Part shown: piece after piece, positions 38,806 to 46,359 of the stretch | How positions within the stretch are numbered: position 1 is the first letter of the stretch | How the letters are laid out: every line of letters starts with the position of its first letter | Origin: Chryseobacterium nakagawai | GTDB taxonomy: Bacteria > Bacteroidota > Bacteroidia > Flavobacteriales > Weeksellaceae | Assembly (NCBI RefSeq): GCF_900637665.1 | Contig: NZ_LR134386.1 | Coordinates: 4,084,501 to 4,148,500, forward strand | DNA length: 64,000 nt | Direction: 5' to 3' | The notes under the pieces: generated by a model | Seen by the model: only the letters and a program-made list of their open reading frames with translations | The model's database searches: none | Told to the model about the DNA's origin: nothing | Translations under genes and position numbers: made by a program

Positions 38806-40980
38806 ATGAAGAATTTTATAATTACAGAGGAGTATAGCTTTAACAACCTCATAGAAACTAAAATAATTAACAATCACAAAGACTATCTCTCTTGGCCGAT
38901 AGTTTATTTTTTGAAAAATAAAAAGACTAAATCTGCCTATGTAGGAGAAACTACAGATGTAGTAACTCGAATTAATACACATTTAAAATCTGAAGAAAAG
39001 AAACAACTTTCATCAGTAAATTTCATTTTAAGTGATCTATTCCATAAATCTGCTACGTTAGATTTGGAATCCAATCTTATAAAATACATTTCAGCTGATG
39101 GACAATACAATTTACAAAATGGTAATCTTGGTATTTCCAATCATCAATATCACGAAAAGAAAATATACTGGGAACTATTCAAAGATATTTGGGATGAACT
39201 TATACAGTTAGGTATTGCGCGACACTCATTAAATCATATTAATAATTCTGATCTTTTCAAATACTCTCCTTATAAATCGCTTTCAAAAGAGCAAATTAAA
39301 GGCTTAAAAATGATTTTAAGCTGTTTGTTGGATGAAGGAGCTAAAGTAAGTCTCATTCACGGAGGGGCTGGAACGGGAAAATCTATTTTAGCTATTTTTT
39401 TATTCAAATTACTGAAAACAGATTTAGAGGACTTTAATTATGCAGATTTTGATGAGGAAGATAAAGAACTTTTTTATTTATTAGAAAAGGTTAAAGACAA
39501 ATTTTCTGATTTAAATATGGCATTGGTCATTCCAATGGCTTCATTTAGAAAAACAATTTCTAATGTATTTAAAAACGTGAATGGTTTGTCGACTAAAATG
39601 GTCATTGGACCATCAGAATTAGCTAAAAATAAATATGATCTTATCATTGTTGATGAAGGACACCGCTTAAGAAGGAGAGTAAATTTAGGGTCTTATTATG
39701 GCACATTTGATGTTAATTGTGAAAAGTTAGGCTTGGATAAATTCGCTTCCTCAGAGTTAGATTGGGTTCTCATGCAAAGTAAAAAATCTATCATCTTTTA
39801 TGATGAATATCAATCTATAAAACCTTCAGACACTCTTAAAGAAAATTTTAAAAAGCTAGAGTTAGAATCTTATACTCGGGTTGAAAAATTAAAGACCCAA
39901 CTTCGTGTTCGTGGTGGGAACAATTATATAAAACTGATTCATAAACTCTTTGATGAACCGTCAAAGCTTCCTGTGGGAAAATATAAGACTGATGATTATG
40001 AATTTTATCTTTTTGATGATTTGGGAGACATGCTTGACCGCATAAAAAAGAAAAATGAAATTCACCGTTTGTCAAGAATAGTTGCAGGATATGCTTGGGA
40101 GTGGGTTTCTAATAAAAATCCTGACTCCTACGATATTATTATTGGAGACAACAAATTAAAATGGAACAGTGTTTCTGTAGATTGGGTCAATTCTTCAAAC
40201 TCTATCAATGAAGTTGGGTGCATTCACACTACTCAAGGGTATGATCTAAACTATACTGGAATTATTATAGGGCCGGAATTGGATTATGATTTTGAACTCG
40301 GAAAACTAACTATAGACAAGCAAAAATATAAAGATAAAAATGGGAAAAACTCCATTAAAGATGATGCTGAGTTATTGGACTTTATTATCAATATCTACAA
40401 AACAATATTATTGAGGGGTATAGAAGGAACTTATATTTATGTTTGTAATGATAATCTAAGAACGTTTCTGAAACAATTTATACAGTCTTTTAATACTATA
40501 TCTAATAAAAATTCAATAAAGTTTCTAGATCATCCAACTGAAACTACTATCCCTTTTTATGATCTCAATATTGCAGCAGGATCTTTTTCTGAATTGCAGG
40601 AATTAGAAAACGTAAACTTCATTGAAGTGGATGGAATAGATAATAACAATGATTATTTTGCTTGTACTATAGTAGGTGAATCGATGAATAAAATTATACC
40701 TAATGGCAGTATTTGTATCTTTAAAAAGTATAGTGGAGGTTCACGTAATGGTTTGATTACTTTGGTTGAAGGCAGAAATATTACTGATATAGAATTTGGA
40801 AGTAATTATACTATTAAAGAATACTCAAGCAAAAAAGTAACAGATGAAGAAGGTTGGCATCATGAAGAAATAATCCTGTTACCCAGATCAAATGATTCTA
40901 GGTTTGAATCTATTGTTCTCAGGGACGAGGAAACGGTTGATTTTAATGTCTTGGGGATTTTTGTGAGGGTGTTAAAATAG
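38806..40980 (+). CDS. GIY-YIG + DUF2075 helicase-like ATPase + S24/LexA-like domain protein
   Basis: A 724-residue fusion. An N-terminal GIY-YIG-type nuclease segment (about 25-95) has PIVYFLKN...SAYVGETTDV. A DUF2075 superfamily ATPase follows with Walker A GGAGTGKS at 186-193, Walker B DEGH at 283-286 and a LRVRGGNNYI-type motif. The C terminus (about 610-724) resembles a LexA/UmuD-type S24 peptidase: GESMNKIIPNGS with S626 and a candidate catalytic K671 in YTIKEY. The protein is thus a predicted nuclease-ATPase fused to a possible self-cleaving sensor. DUF2075 proteins occur widely in defence islands. It is paired with the MazG-like gene; a terminator follows. Confidence 0.82.
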   Translation: MKNFIITEEYSFNNLIETKIINNHKDYLSWPIVYFLKNKKTKSAYVGETTDVVTRINTHLKSEEKKQLSSVNFILSDLFHKSATLDLESNLIKYISADGQYNLQNGNLGISNHQYHEKKIYWELFKDIWDELIQLGIARHSLNHINNSDLFKYSPYKSLSKEQIKGLKMILSCLLDEGAKVSLIHGGAGTGKSILAIFLFKLLKTDLEDFNYADFDEEDKELFYLLEKVKDKFSDLNMALVIPMASFRKTISNVFKNVNGLSTKMVIGPSELAKNKYDLIIVDEGHRLRRRVNLGSYYGTFDVNCEKLGLDKFASSELDWVLMQSKKSIIFYDEYQSIKPSDTLKENFKKLELESYTRVEKLKTQLRVRGGNNYIKLIHKLFDEPSKLPVGKYKTDDYEFYLFDDLGDMLDRIKKKNEIHRLSRIVAGYAWEWVSNKNPDSYDIIIGDNKLKWNSVSVDWVNSSNSINEVGCIHTTQGYDLNYTGIIIGPELDYDFELGKLTIDKQKYKDKNGKNSIKDDAELLDFIINIYKTILLRGIEGTYIYVCNDNLRTFLKQFIQSFNTISNKNSIKFLDHPTETTIPFYDLNIAAGSFSELQELENVNFIEVDGIDNNNDYFACTIVGESMNKIIPNGSICIFKKYSGGSRNGLITLVEGRNITDIEFGSNYTIKEYSSKKVTDEEGWHHEEIILLPRSNDSRFESIVLRDEETVDFNVLGIFVRVLK

Positions 40981-41001
40981 TACTTATTTTTAATAATTTA
41001 T

Positions 41002-41030
41002 AAAACCTTTATTTAAAAGGTTTTTATTTT
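41002..41030 (+). terminator. Terminator after the DUF2075 gene
   Basis: AAAACCTTT, loop ATTT and AAAGGTTTTT form a stem followed by a T-rich tract, about 22 bases after the stop at 40980. Confidence 0.7.
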
Positions 41031-41381
41031 TGAAAAAGATTATACACCACTCTTATAATTTACTAATTCATAATTAGACACTGTAATTATGGAATCCCGT
41101 AAGGCATAGTAAATAGCCTGAGATATATTTGAAACAAAATAATATTATGAAAATAATTTCTTTTTAGAGTAAATAATTTTAGGTGTATTTCAGGTGGAAT
41201 TGAGAAAAACACAATTGAATTTAATAAACTTTGTATATACAAACGTTTTTGACTGCATGCATTAGTTAATGTGGTTCACTAATAATTAAAATATAAGTTT
41301 CCTAATTTAAACATTGTTCATAAATTACAAATTAAAACGTGCTATTAACACTTTAATAAATTATTATATAATATATACAAA
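41031..41381. other. Intergenic stretch with possible island-boundary repeat
   Basis: No gene is visible. The sequence at 41084-41109, centred on ATGGAATCCCGTAAG, closely resembles one at 44250-44274 on the far side of the next module (see repeat entry). The rest is AT-rich and must contain the promoter of the next gene pair. Confidence 0.45.
41084..41109. repeat. Imperfect direct repeat, left copy
   Basis: The core ATGGAATCCCGTAAG with flanking AATT and ATAG matches ATGGATTCCCGTAAG with AATTT and ATAG at 44250-44274. There is one mismatch in the 15-base core and single-base gaps outside it. The two copies bracket the DUF6414-like/AAA+ module and a pseudogene. Confidence 0.4.
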
Positions 41382-42239
41382 ATGATTTTTAATATCTACT
41401 ATATAAACTTTCCTAAAGTTTATGAAATAAAAATGATGCTTAATAATATACTTCTTGCTGGACAGACAGTTGAAAAAGATAAAAGTATTGAAGGAGAGGC
41501 TTATCTAAAAACAAAATTAGGGTTTAATATTCTTGATATTTTTAAACTTGGCGAAGCTGAAGCTGGTGGAAATATAAAAGGTTCTGGTTCTAAAAAAGTT
41601 TTAGAAACTTTCGAAATAAAAACAACAAAATCTGTAATTCTAGATGAAGTTGTTAAAAACTGTAACAAATTTAATGGTTTTGGTAATGTTTCTGAAGGAC
41701 AATTAATAAAAATTGATGATGTAAAACTAACGTTGGAAAATGAAGCTGAACTAAGGATGGTAAAATTTATGAATAGTGGAGCGATGAAAGATTTAGTCGT
41801 TCCAGGGACAAATGGATTGGACATGAATAATCTTTTTAATTCAATGTTTAAGGACTATGCATATAAAATTAAAGGTGCAATAAAAAACGATGAAAATATA
41901 TTAATAAAAATTCCATTAACATTTGAGAGTGAATTTGAAAGTTCTTACAGTGTTGACGATTTATTTGTAGGAAAAGTTTCTATAATTGGATTATATAAGG
42001 GAAAAATAAAAATTGATGATTTAAAAAATTCTTTCCAATATTTTCAAGAATTAGGACAACTTCAAAATACTTTTCAGACAACAACGGTTGCTACTAATAC
42101 TGATGATTATGAGATCGAAGAAAGTCATTATACAACGAATGAAGAAAATCAAACTTTCAGTTTTACAAGTTCAGGAGATGGGAAAGAATATTATTATATT
42201 GATTTATTGGCAATTATTCAAAATGTAAATATTAAATAA
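41382..42239 (+). CDS. DUF6414-like protein of a two-gene module
   Basis: The 285-residue protein has no signal peptide, unless the few hydrophobic residues at the start count. The start (MIFNIYYINFPKVYEIKMML) and the overall plan (a long glycine-rich segment EAEAGGNIKGSGSKK, then KTTKSVILDEVVKNCNKF) recall DUF6414 proteins, which begin with a short strand and a helix followed by a long KT-rich region. This is a weak match from memory. Later start codons (for example the MM at residues 18-19) are possible. It lies 13 bases before a ClpB-like AAA+ gene and shares its very low GC content, so the two form a module. Confidence 0.5.
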   Translation: MIFNIYYINFPKVYEIKMMLNNILLAGQTVEKDKSIEGEAYLKTKLGFNILDIFKLGEAEAGGNIKGSGSKKVLETFEIKTTKSVILDEVVKNCNKFNGFGNVSEGQLIKIDDVKLTLENEAELRMVKFMNSGAMKDLVVPGTNGLDMNNLFNSMFKDYAYKIKGAIKNDENILIKIPLTFESEFESSYSVDDLFVGKVSIIGLYKGKIKIDDLKNSFQYFQELGQLQNTFQTTTVATNTDDYEIEESHYTTNEENQTFSFTSSGDGKEYYYIDLLAIIQNVNIK

Positions 42240-42252
42240 TAATATATTAGCA

Positions 42253-43509
42253 ATGACTTTATTATTTTACGAAAAAGATGATTATTATGATTTTAAAGAA
42301 TCAAAGGAATTAGAAGGCTTTACAATAATTAGTATTACAAAATTTTTGCATAATTTTTCTTTAATAGATGAAATTGATACACAAACAGAAATAATCGATA
42401 TTTCTGCAATGACTGAATATAGCAAAACACAGACAATATTTGAAGAGGTAATTGGTCGTTTTCACGAAATGCCAATTTTTATATGTGACATTTCTAAACG
42501 AGAAGCTCTTGAATATGAACTACGTTTTGTATTTGACAGCTTTGAAAATGTTGATAAAGATTCATTTATTAGAAAAGAAAGAAATTTAACGCCTGTCGAG
42601 GAGAATTCTATAATTTCAAAAAGACATAGAAAAATAACTAACTTAACTGATTCAGAATTATTTGATTTTTTTGAAAATTTTAGATCAAAATTATATGGTC
42701 ATGCAAAATTTAAAGATGATTTCGAGGAACAAATAAGAACATTTAGAATTTTTAATAAACTAGGTGAACATAAGATTTTATCATTCTTTTTAATGGGTGA
42801 ATCTGGTGTGGGTAAAACAGAAGTTGCCAGAAATATTTTCAATTGCTTAAATGGAGAAAAGAAATTTGCAAAAATTAATTTCGGGAATTACAGTAATGAG
42901 TTTTCATTAAGTTCACTAATTGGTTCTGCAAGAGGATATATTGGCAGTGAAGATGGAGAAATATTTATGAAAGTTAGAGAAACTGATATTGGACTTCTAT
43001 TAATCGATGAATTTGAAAAATCAAATTCTGCTCTTTTTAATTATTTTTTAGAAGTTTTGGAAAGCGGTAAGATGACAAGTTCTATGGGTGAAGAAATAGA
43101 TTTAAATGGTTTTATTATTGTTTTTACTTCAAATATTTCAAAAGAAGATTTCAAAAATAGAATTTCACCTGAGTTACGATCTCGCTTTGACTATAAATGT
43201 ATTTTTACATTATTGAGTAACGAAAGTAAGAAAAAATATGTAGAATTTAGAGCTGAAAATATAAGTAAAAAAGTACATTCAGAATTTCAAATTGAAATAG
43301 GAGAGCAATTAAAAAACTATCTATTAGAGGTAGTAAATGTATCTTCATATAAAAATATGAGAGATATTAACAAACAAATTAAAAAGGAATTTCTAAATTA
43401 TCTTAAAATTTATCATATGAAACAAGAAGATGAAAGTAATAATGAGATCGAAACTTCTAATAACAGGTTTGGACTTGGTAGAAGGTTTTTAAATTTATTT
43501 AATAGTTAA
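42253..43509 (+). CDS. ClpB-like AAA+ ATPase
   Basis: The 418-residue protein has an N-terminal region of about 150 residues without a known domain, then an AAA_2-type ATPase: LYGHAKFKDDFEEQI, Walker A GESGVGKT at 182-189, Walker B with D252-E253 in LLLIDEFEK, sensor 1 FTSN, and arginine-finger region SPELRSRFD. A pore-loop-like GYIGSEDGE precedes Walker B. It lacks the double ATPase modules and coiled coil of ClpB, so it is a single-ring relative specialised for another task. With the preceding gene it is a compact two-gene system of the kind found in defence islands; its target is unknown. Confidence 0.75.
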   Translation: MTLLFYEKDDYYDFKESKELEGFTIISITKFLHNFSLIDEIDTQTEIIDISAMTEYSKTQTIFEEVIGRFHEMPIFICDISKREALEYELRFVFDSFENVDKDSFIRKERNLTPVEENSIISKRHRKITNLTDSELFDFFENFRSKLYGHAKFKDDFEEQIRTFRIFNKLGEHKILSFFLMGESGVGKTEVARNIFNCLNGEKKFAKINFGNYSNEFSLSSLIGSARGYIGSEDGEIFMKVRETDIGLLLIDEFEKSNSALFNYFLEVLESGKMTSSMGEEIDLNGFIIVFTSNISKEDFKNRISPELRSRFDYKCIFTLLSNESKKKYVEFRAENISKKVHSEFQIEIGEQLKNYLLEVVNVSSYKNMRDINKQIKKEFLNYLKIYHMKQEDESNNEIETSNNRFGLGRRFLNLFNS

Positions 43510-43537
43510 ATTTATAAATATGGCTTATTTCAGATGA

Positions 43538-43934
43538 ACCCCAGACCAGAGACAACAGTACAGGAGAATTGCAGAGCAGAATAGGCTTTTTGTAAATAAA
43601 GCCAAAAGCTATATGGAACAGTACGCACAAAATGTTCCGGGATTTTTGGACAAAGCAGAATTCGACAGGGATTATATCGCCAGAGAACAGATAGAACAAC
43701 GGTTACAGCTATTAGATTCCCTCACAGAGCAGTTATCTGATACCAAAGTATTATTAGATCATGACAACTACCACAATGCAATCAGTTTTTACAGAAATCT
43801 TAGATTTTTTATCTGAAGAAAATGTTCCGGGAACCAATGTTGTCTATGGGGATATGAAACAGTTTTTTATAACACCACAACAATCCCAAACTCCTCCTCC
43901 ACCAGCCACTAATAACGATAATCTGCAAGGATAA
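43538..43934 (+). pseudogene. Frameshifted gene of unknown function
   Basis: From 43538, just after a TGA and with no start codon, a frame reads TPDQRQQYRRIAEQNRLFVN and continues to about 43800, where it runs into a stop. In another frame the same protein seems to go on as DFLSEENVPGTNVVYGDMKQ, ending at 43934 with a proline-rich tail (QTPPPPATNN). One frameshift near 43795-43810 and a missing 5' end make this a pseudogene. It is charged and probably helical; I do not recognise the family. A terminator follows directly. Confidence 0.6.
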
Positions 43935-43957
43935 TATTAAAATAACAGTTACATTAC

Positions 43958-43982
43958 AAAGCACGTTTTCACGTGCTTTTTT
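43958..43982 (+). terminator. Rho-independent terminator
   Basis: AAAGCACGT, loop TTTC and ACGTGCTTTTTT form a classical terminator 24 bases after the end of the pseudogene. Its integrity suggests the gene was intact until recently. Confidence 0.8.
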
Positions 43983-44466
43983 CATTCCCCCTCTTTAACC
44001 CATCCATAAGTCCCTCTAAGGATTTGTACAAGTAACTCCAGACTCTTAAACAGCAGCCTATAGTCCTTTCACAAGCTCCGATAGCCAGTTATGCAACCCG
44101 CGATACCCCCTTAGGTCAGGGGGGTTGCCACTTCATGAAAGACGTGGAGACAGTTTGGAAGTCACTACAGGGACCTAGCGGAGTAACTGGTGGGGCTTTG
44201 GAAGGATCTGGAGCTACTTTTATTCAATGTTTATGACAGATTTCCCTGAAATTTATGGATTCCCGTAAGAATAGAACTGGAAATTTTCACTATCATTGAT
44301 GAAAAACTTAGTCATGATACAAATTCAAATAGGTTGGACGATGATTTGGCATATACCTACTGCTAAACCAGTAAACCGTATAATCACTGATACATACAAA
44401 ATACAGGAGCACAATGACAAAAAATCACACTCCTCTAACCAATAAACAACATTCAATTTTTTTAAA
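43983..44466. other. GC-richer, self-complementary non-coding stretch
   Basis: Around 44000-44240 the base composition is clearly richer in G and C than the neighbouring island genes. CCCCCTTAGGTCAGGGGG (about 44112-44130) can form a tight hairpin. AGCTCC and CCAGTTA near 44085-44100 can pair with TAACTGG and GGAGCT near 44190-44215. The longest frame is only about 33 codons (MKDVETVWKSL and following, from 44137). I cannot match it to a known RNA family; it may be a structured RNA or the remains of a lost element. Confidence 0.4.
44250..44274. repeat. Imperfect direct repeat, right copy
   Basis: AATTTATGGATTCCCGTAAG followed by AATAG is the partner of the copy at 41084-41109, in the same orientation, about 3.15 kb away. 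Confidence 0.4.
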
Positions 44467-46359
44467 ATGAATACAGGTGTAAAGCTGGAACCCATTGCCA
44501 GCCTTCTGCAGAAACAGTTTTTTATCAGATCTTACCAAAGAGGTTATCGGTGGGATCAAGATCAGGTAAATGACCTGCTTAATGATTTCAAAGCCTTTAT
44601 AGAACAAGAAAATAAGCACGAGGATGAATTCTATTGCCTTCAGCCTGTTGTAGTACGAAAGATGCCATCATCTGAAAAAATGAAAGTAGATTTTTCCCAA
44701 GAACCTGTTTATGAAGTCATAGACGGGCAGCAGAGGATCACCACTATTGTTATTGTGCTGCATTATCTACTCCACGCATTATCCGGTGAGGTTAGGCTTA
44801 AGCTTCCCACCATTGCTTATGAGGTAAGGCCCGAAAGCAAAAAAATACTGGCCTCTTTCAACAACTATATGCTGGATGATGAAAAACAAAAGGAGCTTGA
44901 AGATGATATAGACTTCTATCATATGAAGATAGTGTATGATACTATTGTAAAATGGTTTGAAGAGAAAACTCATCTGCATATTCCTTTTTTAAAGTTACTG
45001 ACCTCCTATAAGATCAATAATGTACGGGTTATCTGGTATGAAGTGGGAGAAAAAGAAAACAGTATAGAAGTATTCAGAAGATTTAATGTAGGTAAAATTC
45101 CTTTATCAAATGCAGAACTCATCAAAGCGCTTCTGCTTAAAAATAATACTGATGTAAGCCCATCGCTAATATTTTCTATAGCCAAAGAATGGCAGATGAT
45201 AGAAAATCAACTGCAGGATCCTTATCTGTGGGGATTCCTGAACCCAAAGAAGAATTATACTTCCAGAATAGAATATTTGTTTGATCTTCTGTTCAGAAAA
45301 GAGAAACTGGAAAACAAAAATCACCATATTGAATTTGATAAAAAATTCGGTACTGACAAGAGTGCTGTATTCAGATTTTTCCATGAAAAGATCAGCAAAG
45401 CTGAAAATAATCTGCAGCCAATATGGGATGAAATAGTAATGATCTTTGAACAGATAGAGCAATGGTATAACCATCCTGAACACTATCACTACATAGGTTA
45501 CCTACAGAACTATGAAGGACCAAAAGAAACAAATGATGTAGTATTTGACATCATAACTTTTTTAGGGGAAGATGACGAAAATAGCTTCGCAGCCAAGAGT
45601 GACCTGACAGATTATCTAATTAAAAAAATTAAAAATGCTTCGTCTACCTGGTTTAAAAGTAAGAAAATTGCATTAACCTATGAACAGAAGAATCTTCAAA
45701 AACTAAGAAATCTTTTTTTCCTTTTCAATGTAGAGACCTGTATAAAAATTTCTCTTTCAGGAAATGGAGAAGAAACTTATCGGTTACCTTTCAAGCTAAA
45801 CAAAGATAACGACTATGATATAGAGCATATAGACTCTAAGACAGAAAAAGAAATTTCAGAAATGAATGATAAAGAAAGAGTAGAATACCTGAAAGATCTT
45901 TATCTCGATTATGAAACTGAACTACATACCAAAATACAGGAACTACATCCTGAATCTTTTGTGGAAGCCAAATTTTCACAAGAATGGGTTGAAAAAAATA
46001 TCACGTCTACTATGCCAGAACTAGACATAATTTTGAAAAATGTGTTGGAAGAGCTAGACAAAAAAATGGAAGGAGAAGCAGATCAGTTGATTGATAAAAA
46101 TTGTATTGGTAATCTTACTGCTTTAAACAGCACCATCAACAGAAGCTATGGTAATTCTTTTTACAAAACAAAAAGAAGACGAATCATTGAGGAAGATCAG
46201 GCAGGAACCTATATTCCCGTTACTTCTAAAAATATATTCCTGAAATACTATTCCAAATACCCACAGAAATATTCCAGATGGACTGCCTCAGATGTAAATG
46301 AATACACAAAAGAACTGGAAAACTGTTTAAATAAATTTATGCAAGATGAGAACGTATAA
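44467..46359 (+). CDS. DUF262/DUF1524 (GmrSD-like) protein
   Basis: The 630-residue protein starts with a DUF262 ParB-like domain: FFIRSYQRGYRWDQDQV near 18 and VIDGQQRITTI with D86-G-Q-Q-R90. The C terminus is a DUF1524 HNH-type nuclease: DIEHIDSKTE with H454, then IGNLTALNSTINRSYGN and SFYKTKRR. This is the architecture of fused GmrSD type IV restriction enzymes, which act on modified phage DNA. It overlaps the next DUF262 gene by 14 bases. It has all the landmarks of an active enzyme; the substrate is inferred from the family only. Confidence 0.85.
   Translation: MNTGVKLEPIASLLQKQFFIRSYQRGYRWDQDQVNDLLNDFKAFIEQENKHEDEFYCLQPVVVRKMPSSEKMKVDFSQEPVYEVIDGQQRITTIVIVLHYLLHALSGEVRLKLPTIAYEVRPESKKILASFNNYMLDDEKQKELEDDIDFYHMKIVYDTIVKWFEEKTHLHIPFLKLLTSYKINNVRVIWYEVGEKENSIEVFRRFNVGKIPLSNAELIKALLLKNNTDVSPSLIFSIAKEWQMIENQLQDPYLWGFLNPKKNYTSRIEYLFDLLFRKEKLENKNHHIEFDKKFGTDKSAVFRFFHEKISKAENNLQPIWDEIVMIFEQIEQWYNHPEHYHYIGYLQNYEGPKETNDVVFDIITFLGEDDENSFAAKSDLTDYLIKKIKNASSTWFKSKKIALTYEQKNLQKLRNLFFLFNVETCIKISLSGNGEETYRLPFKLNKDNDYDIEHIDSKTEKEISEMNDKERVEYLKDLYLDYETELHTKIQELHPESFVEAKFSQEWVEKNITSTMPELDIILKNVLEELDKKMEGEADQLIDKNCIGNLTALNSTINRSYGNSFYKTKRRRIIEEDQAGTYIPVTSKNIFLKYYSKYPQKYSRWTASDVNEYTKELENCLNKFMQDENV

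Noticed and set aside
44000..44274. tRNA or group II intron
   Set aside because: No cloverleaf with anticodon arm and CCA-side pairing, no domain V-like hairpin with the AGC triad and no reverse transcriptase frame could be seen.
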